Source of the DNA: Karalla daura
Lineage: Eukaryota > Chordata > Actinopteri > Chaetodontiformes > Leiognathidae
NCBI GenBank assembly: GCA_029224185.1
Contig: CM055192.1
Span: forward strand, 16,374,739-16,438,738
Direction of reading: 5' to 3'
DNA length: 64,000 nt
Part shown: piece after piece, positions 1 through 13,500 of the stretch
How the letters are laid out: each line of letters begins with the position of its first letter
Position numbering within the stretch: the stretch's first letter is position 1
Notes under the pieces: model-generated
Told to the model about the DNA's origin: nothing
The model's input: only the letters and a program-made list of their open reading frames with translations
Databases searched by the model: none
Translations under genes and position numbers: made by a program

Positions 1-277
1 GGCGTGCAGCCTCCTCGGGCCTCCATCGTTCCCCAGAGAGCGGCCGCGCTCGGTGCGCGGGGGTCTCGGGCCGTCGGAGGACCCCTGCGGCGGGGGGTTG
101 GGTTTGAGGATGGGGGCGAGCGCCTGGCGCTCCCGGGACTGGCTGCGAGCGCGGGGCAGCGAGGTGCGCAGGGCCGGGGTCTGATGGCCGCCGCCGCCGG
201 GCCTCTCGATCATGTGCTTGCCCTCCTTGCGATTGACGAGCAGGACGACCTCTTCACCAGAGCGGCGTGAAGCACCG
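1..277 (-). CDS. gas2l1: gas2l1 3'-most visible coding exon (partial, runs off window)
   Basis: On the minus strand this reads GASRRSGEEVVLLVNRKEGK and then HMIERPGGGGHQTPALRTSL, PRARSQSRERQALAPILKPN. It resembles the region of GAS2L1 that has a Ser-Arg motif followed by a VLLV block. The best-looking acceptor (CACTAG at 284-279) requires one base from the preceding exon, but exon 4 supplies two. Either a short exon is missing or a different acceptor in the C-rich stretch 300-340 is used. The exon continues beyond position 1. Confidence 0.7.
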
Positions 278-448
278 CCTAGTGAATACCGTCCCCCTCC
301 TCCTCCTCCTCCCCCCCCCCCCCTCCTCCTCCTCCCTTAGAGGAGGCTGTGGAGGAGTCGCTGTCTCCAGATAGACGTCTTGTCAACGGTAACATCGTCT
401 CCTTATTCCTGCAATGCAGAGATCACATAATCGATCATATTTATGATA

Positions 449-492
<44 letters not shown>

Positions 493-3400
493 GTGACATT
501 GCCATGCAGCAGTAGGAGCATCAGGTTTAACCATATAATTAGATTCTGGAGGTCACTTACAGGAACAGACCGAGATAGATTTTCAGAGGACAGATCAATA
601 ATCTACTTTAAATTGAATATAGAAAGAGCCTGTAAAGGTCAAGTTTTTTTTGATGATGGAGATTTCAGGAGCATTCACACCCAGAATGAAGTGTGAATGC
701 ACTCCTAAAACATAAATAGCATAGTCGTTTGTAATTTGCCTGTTACCATTTTAACTACGTCTTCAACAGCACATGTTGTGATCTTTGAGCTCATACCATC
801 AAAGTGAGTGCTTTGAGTTTTGTTTGAAGTTTCTTATTCACTTTTGTTTTCATCCAAAATTCAGGTTTACTTTGAATTTTGATTCTTCCACTGATAATTG
901 CCCAGGTTATCTTTAGAGATAAGTTTTGCATACTCCGACTCTGTAACTTGTCTGCATGAGGCCCACCTGTTGACCTACTTCCACGGTTAGCTGTGAACAG
1001 TTGTCTGGGGATTGTTGTGAGATTAGTCCTTATCTGGTCTGGCGCACTTGAAAGGGGATGTCCCACCCACATAGGGTTAATTCGTATGAGCTGCTGCCTT
1101 GACGTCTGGTCCGAGCGGTCACCCGGTGTACAGAAATGATCCACACGTTGGCTCGGAGCCAAAGCAAACCTCCATTCAGCTCCGAATTGTGTCCAACAAT
1201 GGCGCCCTCACAATCTGACATATGAGCGAGCTTATGTGACCAGCTAAACCTTTCACCGGCTCCATGTGGAGAGCAGACCTTATTGTTTCTTTAGCACGTC
1301 GTGGGAGGAACCACATCAAACGGCTCCAACGTGCCACCACTCCGGTGGCGACACTGTACGTCACTCCAGACGCATATCAAACTGATGTGGGGTGTGTGTG
1401 TGGTGCTAATGCAGACCATCTGTTAGTCATAAAGTCTTGAGCAACAGCTTGCGCAGGATGGCGGCCATGTTTAGGCATTAGATGGTCTAATTGACTGAGC
1501 GGAGGAAAGAGTGAGGTGAGAGGGGAACGCGGCGGACACATTTCACCACCAGGATGTGCTGCGGTGCGTTGGTGTGCGAGGGATTTATCTGAGCAATGTC
1601 ACCTGAGATTAGATAAATCTGCTCTGGTCTAATCTGTGGTTTCCTGGCATGGTGATTTGTTGTGCATATTCCCAGTTATTCATGTGTGTGTGTCTGTGGT
1701 CTGTGTTTGTGTGGGGGTGGTGGGGCACAAAAGAGCAAACAGCAGAAACTGACCAAGACCTGCTGGGCTACTTGAGAGAGATTAATTTCTTATCATGGTA
1801 ACGCACTTATCCCAATACTTATCCGCACTCTTGTGCCCACACACACACACACACACACACACTCACCTGAGAGGATTAAAGTGGCGGGGCTCTGAGCGGT
1901 CCCGCGGCGGCCGTGGGAGGAGAGTCCGCGCCGCTCCGGAGTCGAGCTCGGAGGAGCCCGACGGGTTGTGGGAGCGGCCGGGCCGCGAGGAGGCACAGGG
2001 AGCGGAGGGGGGCTCCAAGGAGCGCCTGTCGGGGGGTTTGTAAGGTGCGATGCCCTCGTTCCGCCAGTGCGGCCCCGGGCTGGTGGAGCGAGACGAGTGG
2101 GCGCTGGAGGATTTGCTCTGGCCTCCCTGACCTTGACCACTGGCTTTAGCCTGGTGGTAGCGGTGGGCTGCGGAGACAGATTGATAACAAGCGCTTAAGA
2201 CGGACCTCTAACCTACATTATCAGACAGCCTGTTTAATAACAAAGGGATTAAAGTAATTCAGAGGTCAATAAGTATATCAACCTAACCACAACAAAGTCA
2301 CGGAGCTCTCAGACGGAAGCAGTGGATAACAAATCACACTCTGATCCCTGAGCCTGAGAAATACAGATGGATCCCCGCACTCTGGGAGGACATTTATAGA
2401 ACTCAAAGGGCCCTGCAGTGTAATCACTTAAGACTCCACGATCTTAAAGATGGCCTTTTGTGGTTGAGAAAGTAACACCACATATGATTTGAGCAAACAT
2501 CAGCTGTCCGGGGCCAAACGCTTGGCCCTTGACATCATGCTTCAGCTGCAGCAGCTCGGACCGTTATGAACACGTCTCCCTGTTGCTAACCACAGAGACA
2601 GTCCGGAGTGAATGATCGCAACAGATGTCCAGATGATTCTCCAAAAAAAAAAAAAAAAAAAGTCTTTGTGTTGAGATGAGTCGCTGCACAAAGGTAGCGG
2701 GGGATGAATTACATCAGAGCCAAGAGTGACTGTACATTTTCCATTACAAACTTGCATCATCATCGGATCTAAATTCTCTGGCCGGGGAGTCATTTTGTTC
2801 CCGTTTCAGTAGGAGAAGATTAAGTGGAGCGACATGAATTGCGGTGCATCTGATGTAAAAGATTTGCTTATAATTTGAAGTGCATTTCAACTTATACAAC
2901 GCGGGGGCACCACAATGGAGTTGTTTTGTAAAGGGGCCGAGGAGGAATAGGAAGTGACCTCACCGAAAGCAGCGCAGCGGCACGGGTCATGCTTGTCCAA
3001 ATAGTGCTCTAATGTGTCCCAGCCCCCTCCAACACGCACCATCACATGAGTACGAAGGACCTGGGGGAGAAAAGGAGAGAACAAGGCCTCAGCACATGAA
3101 TGGAGAAGGAACACACACTTTGATGATAAACTGCGGAGCTCTGTTGATATATGTTGTCCGGCTGCACAACACGCACTGCTCAAGTCAATGGATATGCAAA
3201 TTCCTGAAGAGGGGCTGGCAGGCCCTGGCTGTTACATAACATCTAGATGCACCCCAGCCCCGGCCTGCGCCCCAGCCTGCCTCTCCCTCCCCCAACACCA
3301 CCCCCAGCTGCTACCATTATGAGGGCTGTTCATTGCCATGCCAACTCACAATTAAACAGAGTATAGTAGCATAATAAAGAGCCAAAGTGCTCTGAAAGGC

Positions 3401-6400
3401 ACTCTCTCTTTTTCTGGCATCTCACTCCCCTGCCTCTCAGCTGCCCCCACCTCGTTTGCCGAGGGGAGCAGGCTGAATTATCATGGTAACTATCCTTCCC
3501 TCGCCCCTCTTTCCCCCATAACTACAATCTCAGCTGTGAGGAGAGGGAGTGGCACAGCGGGGGGCCGCTGGATATGTCACTTCTGACTCTGCTCTGTCCT
3601 TTGAGGCACACACACACACACACAGAGTTGCCAGAGTTGCCAGAACACAGCGGGACTGAAGGGAGAGCCCCAAAGGATGCACCGCCATGCCGTGAGTTGC
3701 ATAACCAGGGTCCGCCGGCCACATGTTTTGGAGGTTGCGCCCGTGTCTCAGAGGGCAGGCGAGGCGAAGCCATAATGGTGCATCTGTGTGGGCTGGCACG
3801 CGATTTACTTCCAGCCGATCACACGTGGCCAAGCATCTCCACAGACAAGTTGGCAAAACGCACCAACGTCCTCTCCGCTCCTCGCTAGCCCCCCGTCCTC
3901 GCCAATCCGTGGACACGTCTTTTCATCAGCCCCGCTCCCTGACTACATCAAATCCATCAAAACAGCTGATCTGCTTATCTCTATCAGACCTGAGAGTATA
4001 AACTGCTTACTCACCACTCTGGCCTTATGTCAGTAACAGGTTTACTGTGTGTGTGCGTGTGTGTGTGCGTGTGTGTGTGTGGGATGCTGCGTGACCATCA
4101 TGGGGCAGCAGTAAAAAAGCAGAGCACACGGGTTTCACATCATGTTTCGATCAGCGCTGATATAATTCCCTACAAAACAAACATCATTCATTAACAGGGA
4201 TCGTCATGCGGATGAGGTAGGATGAGAAAAACAAAATACAAAGTGCTGTTTCTTCTGACTCACCCTGAGCATTTGCTGAAATTGCTGCACATAATATAGT
4301 GCGCTATCACAGCAGTGCAGATACAACAAAAATCTCTATGTATAAACCTTCATATTGTTGTATAAATGCAGGGGAGGAGTAGCTGTCCTAACAGCCTCTG
4401 GGAATTGATAACAAACTAGCACATTTGTGCAACTGCAGTGAGATAATTGCACAGCTAAGAGAACTATCAAAAGGGTCTTAAAATGCTAATGGTGCTGCGC
4501 TAAATTCCAGACCGCTAGCTTATTAATGAACTGTCTAATTAAATTTCATGACATCGCGCCGCTTGCTACAACAAGCGCCGCTTGTTGCCTGGTGTAAACT
4601 CGCAGCGCGGCCCATATGAAAATCACAGTTACAACACTTGTACGACTGAATCTTTGCTCCGCTGCGTTTGCATAGCCGACAGGTTTATCTCTCTTTTTAA
4701 AATATATTTTACATACAGCAGTGCAGTTCACTGCTGACTGAGGCGCCCGCTGAGGCTAAATAGATTTATCTTTTTTTTTGGGGGGGGGGGATCATGTTCC
4801 ACTTAGATCGGAGGCTCGGCTGTCTGATTTCCCGACCGCTGAGGGGGTATCACTGTGGTGTAGGCTGCAGAGACCCCATCCCTGTTTCTATGGCAACAGC
4901 CAACAGAGAGGCTTCTTGTCATTGTTGCGGGGGCGTGCTGAAGCATTTTTTTTCCCCCAACTAAATCATTCTGATGATTTCCAAACAAAAAAAAAATCAA
5001 GCTCATGCGTCCCGTGAGTGAAGGCATCCCACACCCCTCATCCCACCCCACCATGAGGAGGAGGAGGAGGAGGAGGAGCACCCTGGGGGCACGCCGCCTT
5101 ATTAACCCCCCTCCTCCTCCTCCTCCTCCTCCTCCTCCTCTGCTCATGTGGCTCCTCCGCCCATTTGCTTTCTCCACTACAGCCTGTGATCATTGTCAGG
5201 GCTTTGGCAGCTGAATTGGGGTTTTTTTTTTGCTTGTTTTTTTTCGCTGGCTTTCAAAGCGGCCGCCTGCTTCTTCCCCCTCACAAGAATAAGGGAAGTG
5301 TGTTGGCCGCACTTGTTAGCTTGCTGGGCTATGTGCATAATCGCTGTCATCCCCGGTGAGGAATCAGGAGAGGGCGGAGACAGCGTGAGGAAGGCTAATC
5401 TGACAAGTCAGAGGCTCGAACACACACACACACACACACTGCAAGGAGCTGCATTTACATATGTCACATTAAAATGGCTGTTCCAACAAGGAAGCCTGGG
5501 GAGCCTCCATGTGTCGTAAACTGTGGTTACGATGGGAAGTACAGCCTCTGCTGCCTTCATTCTGCTCCATCAGAGAATCAAATCAGGTCAATGTGTCACA
5601 TAAAAGATGGCTCACAGCATAAACTCAGCCTCTAATTGGTTCATTATGCCCTAAATATGGACAATATTAATTTCACCTCTGCCATTTTCCTGAGTAAATA
5701 TATTCACTATGGAGGCAGAGAATCTATGTTATAAATATACCGTGCTCAATACTTGTCTGTCTAGACAGAGCGGTGCCTTGAAAAAGTGAAGAAACACTGA
5801 GATTTGTGTCTGTGACACAGACCCATAATGTATGGGCATGGCATCCAAAGAGTCCATTAAAGTGGGTGCGGATACATTTTAGGTAAGTGAGACTAAATCG
5901 ATCACTGGGATCCACCAGCCTTCCTGTCTGGTCCTGTGAGACCCCGGTGTGGGTACGGTGGCAGCTCTTAAACTGAAACCGAGACAAACAGTCGAGCAGA
6001 AACGGGCTACAACCAAGATAAGGGCCGAGTCAGGAAATGACCTAAAGCTCTAATTGTGTCTCACTGGAACAAAGTACAGTACAGTCCTGGGACTGAGCCA
6101 GAGGAGAGCAATTTGTAAACACTCTCACCAAGAGGGAGGAATCACAATGCTGTGCATATACACTGCAGCATTCACTGAGCTTTGATGCGGCCCAGCAGCT
6201 GAATGGTTTATCTGTTGCTACACAACCTTGTTCTCCTTGAAACAACATATGACGCCATATGCCAACACCGTATGGTTCCATGCAATTGCTGCAGCCCCCA
6301 CAAGTCCTCTGTGCTATGGGCCAGAGCGGTTTATATAGACATATACATACAGTCATCTTAAAACTGAGAAGGAGACTGACTTGTTGCAACTTAACAGAAA

Positions 6401-7514
6401 GACCAGGTATATTTTGGTAACAAGTCTTCATACAAAAGTGAAAGTGTAAGTTCACGACAAAACTTTGGGGGAAAACCTGAGGACTCGGTAATCAGGAAGC
6501 TGCAAGACAACAGTATTCTGTTGAAAAGTACCTGCAAAAGTACCTACAACACAAGTCTCCTCCTTATATCTTCAACGAAGATAACGATCCAGGCTGTAAT
6601 AAACTACAGTGATCTTTGTTCTTTTATTTGCCTTTATTCAAACCAAAGATTATTAATCTGCTCAAACAGCCTTCGGTATAATTTAAAACGTGTATTTTGA
6701 GAGGCAGTTTCTATTCAAATAAGTATTCAAATGAAGCCAGATAGTCTCACACAAATACTAGTTGGTCATATCAAAGTCTCTTCACTTAGCTGGAGTAAAT
6801 AGAAGCCTTGGTCACTGTTTGAGGAACTGAAAGGTTAGAAATTGACACAAATGCACATCCGTGACAGATATGTCTCAGCTTGTGGTTGCGAGGGCTCACC
6901 CTTATGAAGATCAGAGCGCTGGAGTCTCCCACTTTGTATTTCCCCTCCGACACCTTGACCATGGGAAACTGAGCCGGGCAGGAACACTGGCCCAGGATCT
7001 CACGCACCTGAGGAGAACAAAACAGAGCACATAAACATCCAGAAACATGACACACACACACACACACACACACATCTGAGAGGATCCTGACAGCGTCCCT
7101 TCCTGTCAGTGACCCCCCTGCTCCCTCCCACATTACATCACTTTTAGTCACATATCTGCACCCCTGTTTGTCCTCATCGCTCTGTGTCAACAGCTACGAT
7201 GAGTCTGTTTTATTGTCTGAGGAATGAGACCACCACTTGGCTGCACTCGGCTACACGAGGCCGCTCTTCCTGCCAACGTTTCCTCCCAGGCACCTAACGG
7301 GGTGACGGAGCGCCCCACCCGGCAACTTTTCACCACACTGGAAAGAAAGTCCAGGCCCCCGTCGCATCTCTCCGGCTTTTGTCGGTTCATTCGGCCGCAA
7401 AGTGTCACGAAAGCACAAAAATACACATGCGGACGCGCTAATGAATACCCTGCTCCTTCGGGCCCGTTACACGACAATGTTTCTGGTCGTGACATCAGAG
7501 CGAGAGAGGCCCCC

Positions 7515-7547
<33 letters not shown>

Positions 7548-10500
7548 GGAGAGAGGACTCAGACACCAGGCCGGTGGTGATGTCAGCGGGCCTGCGCTGC
7601 CAGCCAGCTGGGGTTTGAGTCGGCAGAGTCAGAGCCCATGCCCTTGCTGCGGTCGGGGCTGCTTATTAGGCAACCGGAGTCAGACACAACTGCAGGGTGG
7701 AGCCAGGTCCGCCTGTGTTGCACAGGACCACTTTGATGTTTTTCTTGGCGTCTCTCTCTCTCTCTCTCTCTCTTGCACTCTGTCTCAGACAAAAGCCATA
7801 CGTGCACTTGCCGACCACGAGGAGGAGGAGGAGGATCTGATGTGGACAAAGTGGATGGAGAGAGGACGGGAACACATGCTCCGCTGTTGTGTGTGTACAT
7901 AAAGCAGCGGGGCGTATATATCCTACTGATATTTGAGCGTCTGAATGACGAGCTGGAGGAAAATTTCAGGTTGTGCGCTCCCGCCCATTGGATGTTTACA
8001 GTAGCATCCATGCTGAACACTAGGCTGAGAGGATATGTTGTATAAGTGTGTGTGTGTGCGTGTGTGTGTGGGTGACACCACAGCATTACGGTGCATTCAG
8101 GAGATTAAGGAGGCACTGTGTTATTTTCTTGAAACAGCACCCTCCTCTCTTTACCGTGCTGATTAAAGAGGGCGGCCTCACCTGTCTCTCACGCTCTCCT
8201 CACCTGCTCCTAACTTTCCTCCCTCGTCTTCTTTGTCGTCGACCAGGCATTATTTTTAGCCCGACCGGGCCTATATTTGTCTGTGCCGCTCTTTGTTTTG
8301 CTTACATTTCTACATCTGCTTTGCGGCCCCCCCTCCCACCTCCTCCTTCTCTCCGCTCTGTCACTCCGTCTTTCATTCTGTCAGTGGCTGGACGAGCCCT
8401 GTTTGGAAAAACCCCAGCCAGTGAGTTCATGGAAAGACTGCTATGGCAACAGACACACACATAGCCTTACCCTTCCCTTTTTATAACCATACAGTTTGCC
8501 TTCTTTTTTCCCATTTTTTTTTCAGGCTTGCTACAGTAAAGCCATTCTCTCGTCCCGAAACCTCCCCCAGAGCTGTTCAGCTGAGGTCATTCATTTCCCT
8601 CCAGAGCGAAGGCAAGAAAGACTCACGCACTGGGTCTGGTATCGAGCAATGTGAAATATTTACTCTGTGAAACCTTTGCAATGAAATGTATTCACTTCCC
8701 ATGTCTTAGCTGGGTCAACAGTGACTACAGTTGCATACACGCATACACTGAAACCAAACAGACATGCTTTCGCACACCAGAATGAGATAAGCGGGGAGGG
8801 GAGAGAAAGAGAGAGAGAGACAGACAGAGAGAGAGAGAAGGTCACGTAGAAAACATGCGGAAGTGGAGCTGGAACCCTGCGAGAAGCTGAAGGATGAATT
8901 ATGGATGCACGCTGGTCAAATGAAAGACGCCTTCAGCAGGAGCTGCAGATGTTCAAGAAGGAAAAGGGAGAAAAACTGAACAAGAGCGAGCAGTCCTCAG
9001 CACGCCCCTATGCTGTGACTCTGCTCTATCTGTCCTCACATAGGAATGCAGAGATGTTTTGGCTCGAGCCGAGAAGCACTTTCATTATTGAAATGAAGAG
9101 ACTGTGACATTGCCAGAGGGCCCAGCAGATGGGTTTGTCTCAAAGCAAATTTAAGGTACAAGAGCGTCCGCAGTACATATTGCTCTAACGATCCTGCCGC
9201 TTGAATCACGTCATATCTGCTCAGTGTGAGTCAACAGCCTCTTTGTGCCTTTCCTTCCTGACCTGCAATCATTTTCTGGGCCCCTCGTGGAAGAGATAGG
9301 ATAGGCTGAGACTGAGGGCTCAGCGAACCCTGGGGATGGTGAGAGGAAATGGGAGGGGGAGAGATAAAGGCTTTATTTCTTCACCTTCTAGAAAAGTAGG
9401 CTAATGTGCAACGCTAAGACAGTAAATGTTGGACTCCAATAAATATGTTTGCAGCTTGTTTTTTTATGTCAGTACAGACGTGGTTTTCTGGCTCTGGCTG
9501 CCATCAATGCTTTCTTTGATGTGCTTTAAGAAGCCTCACATCCTGCTGAATATTTGTTCTTTCCTCCTCATGAGTCAATAGTGTGCGACCACACTGACTC
9601 TTATGGCACACTCATCAAACATAGGTGTGCAGGGCTGGCCCGCTGTAACCGGCTGCCTTTATGGTTCCAATGCTGCGCACAAACACCGCCAACCTCTGAC
9701 AATAAAAACTCAACATTACAACAAGTCACTCCGCAGGAATTTACACAAGTGTTTCCAGGGTTTGACTTCATGGCAGAGCACGCAGTGTTTCTAAAAGGTC
9801 GGGAAAACGGCGCGGGTTTAAAGTTTATACGGGCAGAGCGGCAGGTACGAGGCCGTGTCTTCGAGGTGAGTTTAAGGAACGGCAACAAGACTCTTCTCTT
9901 GTCGTCTCGCCCCAAGGAGCTCCTGTCGTGACAAGAAACTTCCCACGATCAAACGCCCTCAGCATCAGATCAACACAGAGACAAGGAAAGTATGCCACTC
10001 GGGGCGCCTGGTTGGCAGGAGGGAGATATTTTGGAACTTGAGGGGTTATTGCTCCACCACCCGCATTCCTAGAGCCTGTGAAAGCATGCAGGAGAGCGCT
10101 CCATATCACAGTCCTCTATCCTCTATTAAACCTGTGGCCTGACAGCCTGTATAAACAACACCTCTGTGTACAACCACATGGGACAGCCTCCTTTGCACAA
10201 ATGAGCTCTTCAAAAACAGCCTGGAGGCAGCAGGGAGCTGACAGGTGACTGGATGAATGATGATAAGGTCGGAGCTGCAGAATGAGGACACAGCGGAGAG
10301 ATCATGAATATATGTGTATTTAGCCAGGGAGTGCACGCTGGTCCAAGAGGCAAGACCAGTGCAGATTAGACAGGAAAACAGAGTTAGATAAACACTCTAG
10401 GGTCAGGTATGTCAGATAATGCCAGGAAGCCTCCATGGGGAGGACAGTAATATCCAAAGTTATCATTCTACTTAAGCATTGAACCCAAGTGGGAGATGAG

Positions 10501-13500
10501 AAAATGTTTCCCTTAGCTGTGGGTATACACTCTGTAGATAATGGGATTAGACTGTCACAAACATTGTACATAAGAAAGAAACTAAAATCCTCATCCAGAA
10601 AATCAGCAGACTTATTAATTCATTACCCATGACATATGAAATGGTAATGAATGAGTTTCAGAGGTGCCTGAGGCTGGATTTTGTCTCCTTTTCGTGTTTT
10701 GCTCACAGTGAAAAGAGTAATCATACTTGCTCCAGGATAGATATCATTCACTGAAGATCGATGGCTTCATCCAGACCACAAGACAAACGGCCCAGTGGGG
10801 AATTGGCAGGATATAGGAATCTAATGGACATCAAGTGCTGCCAGGTGAGTAACGCCATTATTCATCTGCATCAGTCAATCAGAGAAATCGTTCGGCGCAG
10901 GAAGTTAAATGTCGTGCCACTGTCCGAGCCATTTGCTTTGCTTTGTTGTGACGAAGCTGCTCGTGACTCCTGAGGTTAGGAAAACTGACATGCTGAGGAG
11001 GAGGAGGAGGGAGGAGGAGGAAGAGGAGGAGGATGCTCTGCGCCTGGAACCAGCCAGGAGGAAGGAGTCCGCGGGCAGGTTCAGGGGAAAGGGCAGACCA
11101 GACGCAGACCGTTCAGACAAACACGCAGTTTCTTATCAGCCGTGCAAATGACCGGCCGATAGCATCAAACGCCGTGTTGGAGCCACGAGGAGGGCAGCAT
11201 GCAAAAAGCGTAGCGTCAGCCTTTTCCACGCGGTGCCTGCCGCATGGAAAATAGATCTGCTCCGTGCTCGCCGCCACTGTGTGAAGTGCAGAGGGCGAGC
11301 GCACTAAAAATAAAAACGCCTCACAACACCAGCGTGTGTGCATGTGTGAAGCAGGAGGGAGAAAACGCTGAAGGATGCGGCGATCTCCCGGCAAAGCGTA
11401 TGAGCGCGACCCAATGCAAAGCACGATGACCTACTTTCCTCCTTCGCTCTGGCTCGCTCTCTACTGTAGCTCCCCTGCACTGACTAACATCCATTCTAGT
11501 CAGGTTTAGCAGAGTGTACAGTAAAGTCACTCTAGGCACACTATGTGTTGTCTACTCCCCCCTTTTTTCTATCCCCTGAATGCATGAATTGGACCAGAAG
11601 GTTAATGGAGCAGACTGTCCACACAGGCATAACACACGCATCTCTCTCTCTCTCTCCCTCTCTCTGTATTTATCGCCCTACCCCCCCTCTCACTCTGCTG
11701 GTGTCTGCCATTGAGATGTCGGCCTTTGATTACCTCCCTGCCATCGCTCTTTTCACATGTTCCTTCGTCCTGCTCAATGCCACCGCCGACAAGACATACT
11801 GTTGTGTTCCTTGCTTCATCATCGCTAACAGAGGCCGGGTGGGGGATGGGGGAATGGAGAATGGGGGCTCGCACACATATATAAGCTGAGAGAGGGCTAA
11901 AATGTGAAGCCTGAGGTGAGAGGAGACATGAGCCAGTTTGTATGACCGAGCAAGAAGAAGGAAAGACGCGGATGAAAGACAGCGACAAAAGCTGCGATTA
12001 TGTTGGGCTGCAGCCATGGTTATATATGCAGGGCACATATGAACAATTAGCATGTGCATTAAGGGGTCAGTGGGTGTTATTTTAATTGTTACACGTATGT
12101 TAGTTTGCACAGCTTTGTATGTGTATTTCCAATTAAGCCCGGGGCCTAATGTTAGGACCTAGAGCGTACACAATGAGACCATTTTTCGCAGTCACAGGAC
12201 CGTGATTCTTTACAGCCTGCACGCTCGCAGCATATAGAGAAATATAAATACAGTCAAAGTGACTCTCATAATCCCTATATTATGGGTGACAGGGAAGAAA
12301 ATCCCCTAATGCAAAGGATAAACATGATATATGGATATCCTGCCAGAACCAGCTGCCGTCTGTGAAAAATGTCTCCAGGAGAGGCGAAAAGGAACATTTG
12401 TTACTGACTCAAACGGTGATGATGAAGGAAACGGGACGTCAGTCACTTCCTCAGAGCCGGCGCGGAGCGAGGTCCCACGGCCTGATGAGTAACGAGGGTT
12501 CGTAGGAGCACATCGGCGGGAGACACAATAGCGGGGAGTGTTTACGACGAGCGGGTGTCGCAACCCGGGGAGGGCAAAACTAGAGCGACGGCAGCTTCAG
12601 AAAGATTAATAAGGCGTTGTGCCACCTCTTGTGACACATCAACCGTAGGAACGAGGAGTCAGGAGTTCACTGAGTCACCTCGCCGAGAGACGAGAATACA
12701 CAGCACATATAGCATAACGTAGAATAGCTGGTGGCGCTACTTTGTAAAATATTAGAAACGTGACATGTTGCTGTTATTGAAGGCTCGGGTGTCCTCCCAC
12801 GCTCTTAAACCGATCCTTGTGTTTGGATGCAGACTACTACGCTGGTTAGAATAATGACCTGTAATCCTATTATCACTACACTTGTATTGTCTTGTCGCAC
12901 TCGACAAGAAGATTACTTTGATCATCCGACTACTGCACAACGTATGGAGGGATAAACAATTGGCAAATGTACAAATCCCTCCTGAGGTGGGACAAAACCC
13001 GGAGAAGGTTGGTCTTAAAAAGTGAACTTTTCCGATACTGCGGCGTCGTTACTGTATAATCAAGGTGGAAAGTATGCGGGAGGCAAACAAACGATACGTG
13101 AAAGGAGGCTATGCAGCGTTTCAGTGTGCACAAGCATACGAGGCTGGCGTGCGCGTCTCTGTGCGCGTTAATGGCTTGGTAATTGATTGATGACATTTCA
13201 TCAATTACCATCCGACCAGGAGGCCGGGACAGCCGCGCCGGTAATTGATATGTTTTTAAAAGCAGCTTCAAAATTAAGTCAGCGCCCACGGCAGCCTTTA
13301 AGCAAAATAAAAAAGATTTTAAAAATCTGTCAATAAATATGAAAAGCGCCGAAAAGATGCTGTGAAACGATCTCCAGCTTGGATGATGCAGACAAGACCC
13401 TCTGCTGTGGCAGCTGTGGACCAATGAAAATGAGCCCTTTAACTTTCCTGCTCTCCCTCGCTGGCAGACGCTCATGGCCACAAGCCAGCGAGTGGTTTCC

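Noticed and set aside
4803..5214. Poly-Gly, poly-Leu and poly-Pro frames around 5053-5141
   Set aside because: Low-complexity products of GAG and CCT arrays.
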